Assembly: GCA_003165675.1 (NCBI GenBank)
Contig: PMNU01000028.1
Span: forward strand, 21,656-69,937
Direction: 5' to 3'
Source of the DNA: Chloroflexota bacterium
GTDB taxonomy: Bacteria > Chloroflexota > Limnocylindria > Limnocylindrales > CSP1-4
DNA length: 48,282 bases
Part shown: positions 8,005-17,120 of the stretch, piece by piece
How the letters are laid out: every line of letters begins with the position of its first letter
Position numbering within the stretch: position 1 is the stretch's first letter
Position numbers and translations under genes: made by a program
Notes under the pieces: model-generated
Seen by the model: the letters and a program-made list of their open reading frames with translations, nothing else
Databases searched by the model: none
Told to the model about the DNA's origin: nothing

Positions 8005-9884
8005 GCGACGACAGACCGCCGGTCGACACTTCGCCTCCGGGCGGAGGCACGCCTGAGAACGTCGAATCGCCCCGCGTCCATGACTGGCGGCCACGGAACC
8101 TGATTCCGCCCCGGCTGGGCGGTACCCGGGGCGTCCCGGAATCGGATCTAAGGCCTGCGCGCCCGACCGGACCGCGAAGGCCGCAGGAGAACCTCGATGG
8201 CATCGTTGCCTCGCCCGTGGCCGTGGCGGGCGACGCGATCCTGTCCGGAGAGGCGGCTACGTCCGATCTTTCGGCGACGTCGTCGGCCCGTCTCGGCGGC
8301 CGGGCGATCGCTCTTGCGGGAGTGGTCGTGGTCGCCGGAGTGGTGCTGTCGAGGCTGCTCGGTTGGGCCCGTACGTCGGTATTCGTCGCCGAATTCGGCG
8401 TAAACAGCAGCGGCTACGACGCCTTCAATGCCGCCTTCCGGATCCCCGACACCATCTTCCAGCTGGTGGCGGCGGGCGCGGTCGGCTCGGCTCTCGTTCC
8501 GGTCGCGTCCGAGCTCCTGGCCAGGGGGGAAGCCGAGCGGGCGAAACGACTCGTGGCCACCATCGCCAACCTCATGATCCTGGCGCTCATTCCGCTGGTT
8601 GTCGTCGCGTGGATCGCCGCCCCGGCGCTGATGGAACTCATCGCGAACACGCATGGCGACGGCGCCAAGATGGCGATGGAAGTCGGGCTGACAAGGATGA
8701 TGCTGCTGTCGCCCGTTCTGCTCGCCGTCGGCGCCGTGATGACGGCCGGGCTCAATTCGGTCGGCATCTTCGGGATCCCCGCGCTGGCACCCAACGTCTA
8801 CAACATCGGGATCATCGTCTGCACGCTGCTGCTGGTGCCGTTCTTTGGGATCTACGCCCTGGCGATCGGAGTCGTAGTGGGGGCAACCGGCCTGGTGATC
8901 ACTCAGGCGACGGCCGTTCGACGATCGGCGCTCTACACTCCGTCACTCGACATCCACGATCCCGCAGTCCGGGAGACGTTGGCGCTAATGGCGCCTCGGG
9001 CACTAGGGCTGGGCGTAACGCAACTCGTCTTCCTGGTGAATACGTTCTTTGCCACGAGCATGCCGGGGAACGGGCCGCTGACCATCTACACGGTGGCCTT
9101 CACCGCCCTGCAGGTGCCGGTCGGCTTGATCGGGGTGCCGCTCGGGATAGTGCTGCTTCCACCCCTGTCCCGGGCTGTTGCTCAAGGGGATGACGAGCGC
9201 TTCCGGCGCCTGGTCGATCAATCACTCCGGCTCCTCCTGTTCGTGGTGGTGCCGCTGATGGGCTTCATGATCGTGCTGGCGACCCCGACGATCGCATTCC
9301 TGTATCAGCACGGAGAAACCACCGCCGAACAGGCGGCGTCCATCGTGCCCGTCTATGAAGTCTTCCTGCTGGGCCTCGTGGCCCACGTTTTGATAGCCCT
9401 GATGGCGCCGATCTTCTACGCCGGCAAGGACACTCGGACGCCAGTCACCGCGGCGATCGTGGCCGTGGGCATCGACGTGGCCGCTGCGATCGTTCTGTTC
9501 CCCTTCCTGCACTTGGAAGGGCTTGCGCTCGCGATCGGCCTGGGGGCATGGGCGGAAGTCTTGCTGCTCGTGGCCCTGATGGAGAGGCGAATCGGGTTCG
9601 ACCTGCGGCCGATAGCCAGGCATGCGGTCGCGTTCGCCGCGGGAGCATGTGTTGCCTCGGCGGCAGCTTTGCTGGTCCAGAGATTCATCGAGCGATCGAT
9701 TGCCGGCCCGGCCTCGCTGGTCGGGCAGGTCACCGAGATATCCCTCGCTGGTCTGGTCGGTCTGGCCGTCTACATGGCCTGGGCCGGAGTCTTCCGTCTG
9801 CCCGAGCTGGGAGCCGCCTTCGAACTGGCTCGGACGCTTCTCCGCCGGAATGGCCCCGACCGGGGCGAGGCGTCGGAAGACTAG
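8001..9884 (+). CDS. murJ: Lipid II flippase MurJ (MviN family)
   Basis: Flips undecaprenyl-PP-MurNAc-GlcNAc pentapeptide across the membrane for peptidoglycan synthesis. 627 aa. The first about 95 residues are a Pro/Gly/Arg-rich, presumably cytosolic extension (MSDDRPPVDTSPPGGG) absent from most MurJ. The conserved core then starts at GVVLSRLLGWARTSVFVAEFG and YDAFNAAFRIPDTIFQLVAAG, the family signature, and about 14 hydrophobic segments follow to the end. Arg residues of the central cavity occur in the first helices (SRLLGWAR). The start overlaps the FemX-like stop, linking bridge formation and lipid II export. The class A PBP lies convergently just downstream. Confidence 0.95.
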   Translation: MSDDRPPVDTSPPGGGTPENVESPRVHDWRPRNLIPPRLGGTRGVPESDLRPARPTGPRRPQENLDGIVASPVAVAGDAILSGEAATSDLSATSSARLGGRAIALAGVVVVAGVVLSRLLGWARTSVFVAEFGVNSSGYDAFNAAFRIPDTIFQLVAAGAVGSALVPVASELLARGEAERAKRLVATIANLMILALIPLVVVAWIAAPALMELIANTHGDGAKMAMEVGLTRMMLLSPVLLAVGAVMTAGLNSVGIFGIPALAPNVYNIGIIVCTLLLVPFFGIYALAIGVVVGATGLVITQATAVRRSALYTPSLDIHDPAVRETLALMAPRALGLGVTQLVFLVNTFFATSMPGNGPLTIYTVAFTALQVPVGLIGVPLGIVLLPPLSRAVAQGDDERFRRLVDQSLRLLLFVVVPLMGFMIVLATPTIAFLYQHGETTAEQAASIVPVYEVFLLGLVAHVLIALMAPIFYAGKDTRTPVTAAIVAVGIDVAAAIVLFPFLHLEGLALAIGLGAWAEVLLLVALMERRIGFDLRPIARHAVAFAAGACVASAAALLVQRFIERSIAGPASLVGQVTEISLAGLVGLAVYMAWAGVFRLPELGAAFELARTLLRRNGPDRGEASED

Positions 9885-9933
9885 AAGCGAGCGGTCGCCA
9901 TCGAGTGACCTGCAGCCGTCGGCCCGGGCAGTA

Positions 9934-12801
9934 TCAATGCCACCGCCGGAGGCGCCGGTACAGGGACACGGGCAGCGGCAGCAGCGGCAACGCCTGTGGA
10001 ACCTGTACCGGAGTCGCGTCGGCAGACGACGGCGTTTCGGTCGGTGCCGCCGGTGCGGTGGTCGGAGGAGCTGGCGTTAGGTCTGGCGTCGGTTCAGGCG
10101 TGGGGACAGCCGTAGGCGCCGGCGTGGGCGTTGGTTCTGGCGTAGGCGTGGAGCTGGGCGATGGCGGCGGCGATCCCGTGTTTGATGTGCAGTAGGTTGT
10201 GGGCGGGAAGGGCGCGCCCCACGTCTGCCCGAACGGCGTCCAGAAGCCGACCTCATAGAAGTACATGGTGGCCCCGTTGTTGGGCCCACCTCGCTTTCCG
10301 ACGCCTTGCTGCGCCCTGGCTATCCAGATCTGATCGTACTTTTGCCACGTGGGGTTGTTCGAATCCACCTGACTCAGGTCGAGGTAGCCCTTGGTGTCCT
10401 CGACGCCCGGGCAGTCGTAGGTCCAGAGCGTGTTGCTGACCGTGTCCACGTCGACCGACACTTTGGTGGTGTCGACCTGCGTCGGAACGGTTCCGTTCAC
10501 GAAGACCTCGCGGACGGTCTGCGTCGTGTACGGGCCCGGGAGCATGCCGCTGTTGGCATCGACCGTCGCCCACGTGACGCCGTCCGGCTGCTTGAAGTCG
10601 GTGACCGGCGTGCCTGCCGTGGCGTCCTGCATGAAGGCGTGCCAGATCGGCGCGGCCATCTCGAGCGACATCACGCTGTGGCCCGGCGAGTTGTCGCTGT
10701 TGCCGGCCCAGACGCCCGCGACGATCGCCGGCGCATTCGGATCTGCGGGAGGCGCCACGTAGCCCAGGGCGAAGAGGTCCTGGGTCTGGTCGCTGGTGCC
10801 GGTCTTGAGAGTTGCGGGCCGGCGTGTGCTGCCGGACATGATCTTGTACTGGCTCCACCAGTTGTTCTGCGCGGGATCGGTGTTTCCGGCCAGGATGTTG
10901 GTCATGACGTAGGTGGCCGCCGGCGTCGACGGGTGGGTGACAGTTGGGACCTGCAGCGGCACGACCGGATTGCCCCTGTCGTCGACGACCGAGAGGATCA
11001 GGTTGCGCTGGACCAGCGTGCCGCCATCGGCGATGGCGCCGTAGGCCGACGTCAGGTCCGCCGGATGAACTTCCACGGTGCCGATCCCGATGGAGACGCC
11101 CGGGTTGGTGTTCGCCGGGAACTGCAGCCCGAAGTCCTCGGCGCGCTGCATGACGTGAGAGACGCCGTTGATCGAGGCGGCCTTCACGGCCGGGATGTTA
11201 AGCGAGTATTGAAGGGCCTCGCGTAGCCGGACGGGCCCACGTTCGTAGCCATCGGCATCGTGAGGCGTGTAGCCGCCTCCGAAGTCAGTGGCAACGTCCA
11301 TGAAGAGAGAGGCGGCTGTCATCGAGCCGTCCTGGATCCCTATCAAGTAGTCGATCGGCTTGAACGACGAGCCGGGCTGCCGGCCGTTGCCCGAGGATAG
11401 GACGTCGTATTCGGGGTCGAAGTAGTCCTGGCCGGCGTGGTTGGGGTCCTTGACCGGATTCTCGTAGAAGCCGGCGCTGCCGGCGTATGCCAGGACCTGA
11501 CCAGTCCGGTAGTCCTCGGCGATCAGCGCAGCGTTGTGGATGTTCCCGTTCCGGAGCCCGACGCTGCTCGTGGAACTGGGGCCGATGATCCGCGTGTAGT
11601 CATAGGAGTCCGTCTTTGGTGTGATGCCAAGGGCGGCGAGATAGGCGATGTCGTCGGCAACAGACCCCTGGTTAGGCCCGAAGACGTAGGCCTTCAGCCA
11701 CTTTTCGGCCGACTGCTGCATCTTGTAATCAAGCGTGGTGATGACCTTGTAGCCGCCCGTGTCCACCTTCGGGCAGTCGGCCGGGTCCGTGCCCTGCCCG
11801 CACAGGAGGTCGGCCAACTGCTGCCGAACCAGGAGGTCGAACTGCGGGGCAATCATCTGGGCCTGGGGGGCCTGGTGCAGTACGACCTGCTCGGACTCTG
11901 CCGCAAGGAGATCTGCGTCGGTGTACTTGCCCCTCAGAAGGCCCGCAGCGTTGTTCCGCCGCATGTCCTCGAGGATCGCGTCGCGCCTCTCGACGATCGG
12001 CGCGTCGGCGGGCACGACCCACGTTCCGTCATCGAGCTGTGTGGCATTGGCGACCAGGTCGTACGTCGAGGGCGCCTGCAATATGCCAGCCAGAATGGCG
12101 GCCTGGGCAATCGTCAGCTGACTGAGGTCGGTGACTCCGAAGTAATCGTTGGCAGCAGCGGCGATGCCGTAGCTCTGGTCGCCGTAGAAGTTGAGATTCA
12201 GGTAGTCGGTGATGATCACCTGCTTGCCGGCGTCGCCCGGGAACTCCTGGGTCAACCGCACCGACTGGATGATCTCCTTGATCTTGCGATCGAAAGTGCT
12301 GGTCGTATCCGGCAACAGCCCAGGCGCCGTCCGCATCAGCTGTTGAGTGATCGTCGAGGCGCCCCGCGCGTGGCCGGAGATGGCGTCCCGCACGGCCGAC
12401 AGAATCGCCGCCGGGTCGAAGCCGGTGTTCGTCCAGAATGTCTTGTCCTCGGTAGTGGTCGTGGTGTCGAGGACGACATCCGGGATGTCGGAGAACTTGA
12501 GAACCCGGCGGTTCTCGGATCCGAAGGCCGCGAGCGGCACGGTGCCCGTTCGGTCGTACAGCACCGTCTGCTGGTTGAAGTCGAGTTTGTCGAGGACCTG
12601 CTTCGGATCCGGGAGGTCCTTGCTGTAGGCCGAATAGACCTCGACGGCGCTGCCGAAGGCGACGAGGCTCAGTGCAAAGAACGTGCCCAGGAGGAAGAGC
12701 GGGAGGATCACGGCGATGCGCCCACCGGCGCCGCCGCCAGGGCGGCGCGTGCCTAAGTGATTGCGGCGACGGCGTTCGCGTCGGGCGATGCTGGTCTGCA
12801 T
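9934..12801 (-). CDS. Bifunctional class A penicillin-binding protein (transglycosylase/transpeptidase)
   Basis: 955-aa membrane-anchored murein polymerase. Cytoplasmic Arg-rich N terminus (RRERRRRNHLG), one transmembrane anchor (about 28-52), then GT51 glycosyltransferase (about 75-255) with catalytic Glu118 in TEDKTF and GASTITQQLMR. The transpeptidase domain (about 400-700) has the SxxK motif SSFK (Ser478, Lys481), SLN (533-535) and KTGT (666-669). The C terminus is a Pro/Thr-rich tail of about 70 residues (TPTPEPTPTPAPTAVPTPEP) ending in a basic SLYRRLRRWH, possibly wall-spanning. ATG at 12801 is chosen because it directly precedes the basic/TM segment; the open frame runs 50 codons further upstream into the tyrS start region. 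No Shine-Dalgarno is visible; TATCTT lies 10 nt upstream. It is convergent with murJ. Confidence 0.95.
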   Translation of the reverse strand: MQTSIARRERRRRNHLGTRRPGGGAGGRIAVILPLFLLGTFFALSLVAFGSAVEVYSAYSKDLPDPKQVLDKLDFNQQTVLYDRTGTVPLAAFGSENRRVLKFSDIPDVVLDTTTTTEDKTFWTNTGFDPAAILSAVRDAISGHARGASTITQQLMRTAPGLLPDTTSTFDRKIKEIIQSVRLTQEFPGDAGKQVIITDYLNLNFYGDQSYGIAAAANDYFGVTDLSQLTIAQAAILAGILQAPSTYDLVANATQLDDGTWVVPADAPIVERRDAILEDMRRNNAAGLLRGKYTDADLLAAESEQVVLHQAPQAQMIAPQFDLLVRQQLADLLCGQGTDPADCPKVDTGGYKVITTLDYKMQQSAEKWLKAYVFGPNQGSVADDIAYLAALGITPKTDSYDYTRIIGPSSTSSVGLRNGNIHNAALIAEDYRTGQVLAYAGSAGFYENPVKDPNHAGQDYFDPEYDVLSSGNGRQPGSSFKPIDYLIGIQDGSMTAASLFMDVATDFGGGYTPHDADGYERGPVRLREALQYSLNIPAVKAASINGVSHVMQRAEDFGLQFPANTNPGVSIGIGTVEVHPADLTSAYGAIADGGTLVQRNLILSVVDDRGNPVVPLQVPTVTHPSTPAATYVMTNILAGNTDPAQNNWWSQYKIMSGSTRRPATLKTGTSDQTQDLFALGYVAPPADPNAPAIVAGVWAGNSDNSPGHSVMSLEMAAPIWHAFMQDATAGTPVTDFKQPDGVTWATVDANSGMLPGPYTTQTVREVFVNGTVPTQVDTTKVSVDVDTVSNTLWTYDCPGVEDTKGYLDLSQVDSNNPTWQKYDQIWIARAQQGVGKRGGPNNGATMYFYEVGFWTPFGQTWGAPFPPTTYCTSNTGSPPPSPSSTPTPEPTPTPAPTAVPTPEPTPDLTPAPPTTAPAAPTETPSSADATPVQVPQALPLLPLPVSLYRRLRRWH

Positions 12802-12911
12802 GGCGGCTCGCAAGATAGCATAGGCTGAGAGGCGGACATTCGACCCCAGCCCGCCGGGGCTTGGGACGGGCAGGCGCCTCATGGCGTGACGACAAGGAGC
12901 GGATTGCGGCA

Positions 12912-14237
12912 ATGACGCTGGCAGGCAGGACCGACGGGCTCGATAGCTCAACCGGCGCAGCCGGACTGCCCGGGCTGCTCGACGAGCTGCGCTGGAGAGG
13001 CATGCTCCACCAGCACAGCCGGGGCCTGGCAGAGCGTCTGGCCACGGGCAAGCCGATCAAGGGCTACAACGGCTTCGACCCGACGGGGCCGTCGCTTCAC
13101 ATTGGGCACCTTGTGCCGATCTTCGGCCTGATACACCTGCAGCGAGCGGGCGGCACGCCGATCGTCGTTGTCGGGGGCGGGACGGCGATGATCGGCGACC
13201 CATCCGGGCGGTCGGCCGAGCGACTCCTGCTGAGTCGACCGACGGTCGAGGAGAACGTGGTCGGCATCCAGGGCCAGTTGACCAGATTCCTCGACTTCGA
13301 CGGGCCAAACGGAGCCGAGGTCGTGGACAACTACGAGTGGCTCAGCTCGTACTCGCTGCTGCGCTTCCTGCGCGACATAGGCAAGCACCTGACGGTGCCC
13401 TACATGCTGGCCAAGGACTCGGTCCAGATCCGCCTGGAGGCTGGCCTGAGTTTCACCGAATTCAGCTACATGCTGCTGCAGGCGGCCGACTTCCTGCACC
13501 TGTACCGCGCCGGCGGCGTGGAGTTGCAGATGGGCGGTGCCGATCAATACGGGAACATGACGGCGGGCCTCGAGCTCATCCGCAAGGAGTTCGGCGCCGG
13601 CGATGGGCAGGATCTCGCCTTCGCTTTGAGCTATCCGTTGCTTACCAACGAGAGCGGCGCCAAGTTCGGCAAGACGGCAGTGGGCACGAGCGTCTGGCTC
13701 GACCCAGCCAGGACGAGCCCGTTCCGCTTCTACCAGTACTGGCTCGACGCCGACGACCGCGACGTCGGCAAGTACCTGCGCACTTTCACGCTCTTCGACC
13801 GGGCGAGGGTCGAAGAGCTCGAAGGCCGGCAGGCGGCGCATCCAGAGGCTCGCGCGGCGCAGAAGGCAGTCGGCTACGACCTGACGGCCCGAGTGCACGG
13901 CGAGGGCGAGGCGCAGAAGGCGGTGCGGGTCAGCGAGGCGGCGTTCTCGAAGGAGCCGATCCGCGATCCCGAGGTGCTGGAGATGCTCTTTGCGGAGATC
14001 GACCACTTCGAGTTCACGGACGAAGACGTCGCCGGAGGCGCGTTGAGCGTCGCGATCGCCAGCGGTCTCTACGCATCCAACGGCGAGGCCCGTCGGGTCA
14101 TCGCTCAGGGCGGCCTTTCGATCAACGACGAACGCGTGAAGGCGCCAGACGACAAGGTTGCGGCGCCAATCGGAGCGCGCTATTTGGTGCTGCGGGCCGG
14201 CAAGAAGAGCCTGAGCATCGGGCGGCTCAAGGGCTGA
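12912..14237 (+). CDS. tyrS: Tyrosine--tRNA ligase
   Basis: Class Ic aminoacyl-tRNA synthetase, 441 aa. Starts at ATG 12912, which has AAGGAGCGG upstream (about 12895-12902). Rossmann catalytic domain with YNGFDPTGPSLHIGHLVP (HIGH motif) and the variant KMSKS loop SGAKFGKTAVGTS typical of bacterial TyrRS; GGADQYGNMTAGLELI is the tRNA/tyrosine pocket region. The C-terminal S4 RNA-binding domain covers about 375-441 (ASNGEARRVIAQGGLSINDE). It stands alone between two minus-strand genes. The 110-bp upstream gap is too short for a T-box leader. The stop is 36 bp from the convergent hisIE stop. Confidence 0.97.
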   Translation: MTLAGRTDGLDSSTGAAGLPGLLDELRWRGMLHQHSRGLAERLATGKPIKGYNGFDPTGPSLHIGHLVPIFGLIHLQRAGGTPIVVVGGGTAMIGDPSGRSAERLLLSRPTVEENVVGIQGQLTRFLDFDGPNGAEVVDNYEWLSSYSLLRFLRDIGKHLTVPYMLAKDSVQIRLEAGLSFTEFSYMLLQAADFLHLYRAGGVELQMGGADQYGNMTAGLELIRKEFGAGDGQDLAFALSYPLLTNESGAKFGKTAVGTSVWLDPARTSPFRFYQYWLDADDRDVGKYLRTFTLFDRARVEELEGRQAAHPEARAAQKAVGYDLTARVHGEGEAQKAVRVSEAAFSKEPIRDPEVLEMLFAEIDHFEFTDEDVAGGALSVAIASGLYASNGEARRVIAQGGLSINDERVKAPDDKVAAPIGARYLVLRAGKKSLSIGRLKG

Positions 14238-14273
14238 ACTCGCGGGCCGACCGGTCCGCGAACGGGGCGAGGA

Positions 14274-14990
14274 TTACGCCCTGTGCCGCACCCTCAACCG
14301 GGCGATGACCGCGGCCGGCGGGAGGCCGCGCTCGCGAAGCAGCACGAGAGTGTGGTAGAGCAGGTCGGCGACCTCGCCCGCCAGCGCATCGCGGGCGGCG
14401 TCCCGTGACTCGACCGGAGCCACGGCGTCGTCCTTGGCGGCCATGAGAACCTCGGTCGCCTCTTCGGCAACCTTGCGGGCCGGCGCGTCGACTCCGCCGG
14501 CGAGCAGCCGGGCGGTGTAGGAGACGGACGGATCGGCGTCGGCGCGGGCATCGATCGTGCCCCAGAGCGTCTCGAGCCACTCGAAGCCCTGTGGGGGAGT
14601 GGCCGTCGCCGGCGCCTGCGCCCCTGGCGATGCGACGAGGCTCGCCGACGAGCCCGGCAGGGAACCGGCCGGGTCGAAGCAGCTGCGGGTGTTCCGGTGG
14701 CACGTGGGGCCGGTCGGGGCGACCTGCAGGAGGAGTGCGTCGCCGTCGCAATCCGCCGCAATCCCAACAAGGCGCAGTACGTTGCCGCTCGTCTCGCCCT
14801 TGCGCCACAGCCGGTCGCGGGAGCGCGAGTGGAAGTGGAGCACGCCCGTGGCGAGCGTGGCGGACAGCGCCTCCGCGTCCACGTAGGCCACCATGAGGAC
14901 GCGGCCGTCGGCCGCATCCTGGACGACACCGGGTATGAGGCCGCTGGGTCCCCAGGCCACCTCGCCCTGCGGCGACCGTTTCTCCATCAT
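14274..14990 (-). CDS. hisI: Bifunctional phosphoribosyl-AMP cyclohydrolase / phosphoribosyl-ATP pyrophosphatase
   Basis: Fused HisI-HisE enzyme (steps 2 and 3 of histidine synthesis), 238 aa. The HisI half (about 1-115) has [22 protein letters not shown] and the metal ligands in [12 protein letters not shown] and [13 protein letters not shown] low-complexity linker of about 30 residues ([18 protein letters not shown]) leads to the HisE half (about 145-238) with [15 protein letters not shown] and [17 protein letters not shown]. The start is ATG 14990, or the adjacent ATG 14987; both overlap the hisF stop. It is the last gene of the operon and ends with TAA 36 bp from the tyrS stop. Confidence 0.95.
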   Translation of the reverse strand: MMEKRSPQGEVAWGPSGLIPGVVQDAADGRVLMVAYVDAEALSATLATGVLHFHSRSRDRLWRKGETSGNVLRLVGIAADCDGDALLLQVAPTGPTCHRNTRSCFDPAGSLPGSSASLVASPGAQAPATATPPQGFEWLETLWGTIDARADADPSVSYTARLLAGGVDAPARKVAEEATEVLMAAKDDAVAPVESRDAARDALAGEVADLLYHTLVLLRERGLPPAAVIARLRVRHRA

Positions 14991-15778
14991 GCGGCCGGCC
15001 TCTCGATGGTACGAACCGGCAATCCGGCTGCCGCCATGGCCGCCTTGACGTCGGCGATGGAGTAGATCCGACGGTGGAAGATCGAGGCCGCGAGGACCGC
15101 GTCCGCCTTGCCCTGCCGAACCGCCGCGACGAAGTCGTCCGGACCGGAGGCGCCGCCGGAGGCTATGACGGGCACGCGAACGCGCCCCGCAATCGCCGCG
15201 AGGAGTTCTGTGTCGAACCCGCTGCGCGTACCGTCGCGGTCCATCGAAGTGACGAGCAACTCGCCGGCGCCGAGTTCCACGGCGCGAGCCGCCCACGTCA
15301 CGGCGTCGAGTTCCGTCGGGCGGCGTCCGCCGTGAGTTACGACCTCCCAGCGCTGCTGGGCGTCATCCGTCCGGGGCAGGCGACGAGCGTCGATCGCGCA
15401 AACGACGGCCTGGCTGCCGAAGCGCTGGGCGCACTCGGTCAGAAGAGAAGGTGTCCGCACCGCCGCGGTGTTAAACGAGACCTTGTCGGCGCCGGCTCGA
15501 AGGACGTCGCGCATCTCGTCCACGGTCCGCACGCCGCCGCCCACGGTGAGTGGCACGAAGGCGCGCGAGGCCGTCCGCCGCACAACCTCGAGCATGGTTC
15601 CTCGGCGTTCGTAAGCGGCGCTGATGTCGAGGAAGACGATCTCGTCGGCGCCCTCTCGCGCGTACCGCTCCGCCAGCTCGGCCGGGTCGCCTTCGTCGGT
15701 CAGGTTCAGGAACCTGGTGCCCTTGACGACGCGACCCTTGTCGACGTCGAGACAAGGGATCACGCGGCGAGCCAGCAT
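14987..15778 (-). CDS. hisF: Imidazole glycerol phosphate synthase cyclase subunit
   Basis: (beta/alpha)8 barrel that with HisH makes IGP and AICAR from PRFAR. 263 aa, full length. Catalytic Asp residues are in [15 protein letters not shown] and [11 protein letters not shown]; phosphate-binding motifs are [15 protein letters not shown] and [18 protein letters not shown] 15778 is preferred because it overlaps the hisH stop as TGATG; an in-frame TTG one codon upstream is the alternative. It follows hisH directly: the hisA gene usually found between hisH and hisF is missing here and sits at 20836-21606. Confidence 0.96.
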   Translation of the reverse strand: MLARRVIPCLDVDKGRVVKGTRFLNLTDEGDPAELAERYAREGADEIVFLDISAAYERRGTMLEVVRRTASRAFVPLTVGGGVRTVDEMRDVLRAGADKVSFNTAAVRTPSLLTECAQRFGSQAVVCAIDARRLPRTDDAQQRWEVVTHGGRRPTELDAVTWAARAVELGAGELLVTSMDRDGTRSGFDTELLAAIAGRVRVPVIASGGASGPDDFVAAVRQGKADAVLAASIFHRRIYSIADVKAAMAAAGLPVRTIERPAA

Positions 15779-16503
15779 CAAGCCATCCTCACGGTTCCGG
15801 CTGGTTCTCGGCCGCCCGTCGACGCGCCACTCTCCGAGTGGGCGCCGCCCGCCATGGAGGCGCCTCCCGCCACGGGGGCCCTGTGGGCCGCCACCAGACC
15901 GACGAAGTTGGCCAGCACTCGGAGGCCCGCGTCAGAGGACTTCTCCGGGTGGAATTGGACCCCGAACAACGAGCCTTGGGCGACGGCACTGACGAACGGA
16001 CGACCGTGCCTCGTGACAGCCAGGACGACGCGCTCGTCCGCCGGCGCGGGCGCAAACGAGTGTACGAAGTAGAAGCAGGTGCCGTCCGCGATTCCGTCGA
16101 ACAGCGGGTGCTCCCGGACCGCATCCACTGAGTTCCAGCCGATGTGTGGCAGCGTCGGCGCGTCGGCCAGACCGATCGTCCGGCCGGCGAGCAGACCCAG
16201 TGTCTCAACTTCGCCCTCGTCGCTGGCGTCGAAGAGGAGCTGGAACCCGAGGCAGATACCCAGACAGGACCGCCCGGCCCGGACCCAGTTGCGAACCGGA
16301 TCGAGCAGGCCGCGCTCTCTGATGTGGTTCATTGCCGAACCTGCCGCGCCAACCCCGGGTACGACGAGCGCATCGGCGCCGGCCATCGCCGTCGGGTCGG
16401 CGGCTACAACCGCCGCCGCCCCCACTGCGGCGAGGGCCCGGGTGATGCTGACCATGTTCGCGGCGCCGTAGTCGAGCACCGCCACTCTGACGACGTCCCT
16501 CAT
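15778..16503 (-). CDS. hisH: Imidazole glycerol phosphate synthase glutaminase subunit, with C-terminal tail
   Basis: Class I glutamine amidotransferase feeding ammonia to HisF. 241 aa against about 200 for the family. Catalytic triad: Cys in [15 protein letters not shown], His and Glu in [14 protein letters not shown]. Oxyanion region [15 protein letters not shown]. The extra length is a Gly/Ala/Ser-rich tail of about 35 residues ([19 protein letters not shown]) after the last conserved helix, which runs right into the hisF start and resembles a fusion linker broken by a stop. ATG 16503 overlaps the hisB stop (ATGA). Confidence 0.95.
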   Translation of the reverse strand: MRDVVRVAVLDYGAANMVSITRALAAVGAAAVVAADPTAMAGADALVVPGVGAAGSAMNHIRERGLLDPVRNWVRAGRSCLGICLGFQLLFDASDEGEVETLGLLAGRTIGLADAPTLPHIGWNSVDAVREHPLFDGIADGTCFYFVHSFAPAPADERVVLAVTRHGRPFVSAVAQGSLFGVQFHPEKSSDAGLRVLANFVGLVAAHRAPVAGGASMAGGAHSESGASTGGREPAGTVRMA

Positions 16504-17120
16504 CCGAGAGAGCCCTTGGTGGAGGCGGGGCCAAGGCGCCGCGGGTCGACCGTGACGGCCGCGCACAGCGCCCGGCCCAGGGCCTTGAAGGCTGCCTCAG
16601 CCAGGTGGTGGTCGTTGCGGCCCCGGCCCTTGACATTGAGCGTGATGCCGCCGCCCCGGGCGAACGACTCCAGGACGTGCTCGATCAACCCGAGCGGCAG
16701 CCCCCCGGTGCGCTTACCCCTGAACGGCAAGTCCACCACGGCATAGGGGCGGCCGCCGACGTCGACGACGGCAGTGGCCACTGACTCGTCCATCGGAACC
16801 GCGGCGGCCCCGAAGCGGGCGATGCCCGAACGGTCGCCGAGCGCCTGGGCCAGCGCCGCGCCCAGAACCAGGGCGACGTCTTCCACGGTGTGGTGCTCGT
16901 CGACGACCAGATCTCCGGCCGCCGCGATCTCCAGATCGAAGAGGCCGTGGTAAGCCATCGAGTTGAGCAGGTGGTCGTAGAAGCCGACGCCGGTGTCGAT
17001 CGTGGTTTCGCCGGTCCCGTCGAGCTTGAGCGTGACCGTGATCTGCGTCTCGCGAGTTGAGCGGGTAAGGGTCGCCCAGCGTTCTCCCGCGGCGACGACC
17101 GTGCCGATCTGGTTGCTCAT
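16500..17120 (-). CDS. hisB: Imidazoleglycerol-phosphate dehydratase
   Basis: Monofunctional IGPD (step 6), 206 aa, without the HisN-type phosphatase domain fused in enterobacteria. The two manganese-binding His motifs are present: VVDEHHTVEDVALVLG and RGRNDHHLAEAAFKALGRAL, plus TGVGFYDHLLNSMAYHGLFD. Begins MSNQIGTVVAAGERWATLTR, typical of the family. The ATG overlaps the hisC stop as ATGA; its own stop overlaps the hisH start. The histidinol-phosphate phosphatase of the pathway is not in this window. Confidence 0.96.
   Translation of the reverse strand: MSNQIGTVVAAGERWATLTRSTRETQITVTLKLDGTGETTIDTGVGFYDHLLNSMAYHGLFDLEIAAAGDLVVDEHHTVEDVALVLGAALAQALGDRSGIARFGAAAVPMDESVATAVVDVGGRPYAVVDLPFRGKRTGGLPLGLIEHVLESFARGGGITLNVKGRGRNDHHLAEAAFKALGRALCAAVTVDPRRLGPASTKGSLG

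Noticed and set aside
12802-12911. T-box or other leader before tyrS
   Set aside because: The 110-bp space between divergent starts is too short and shows no T-box bulge or terminator.
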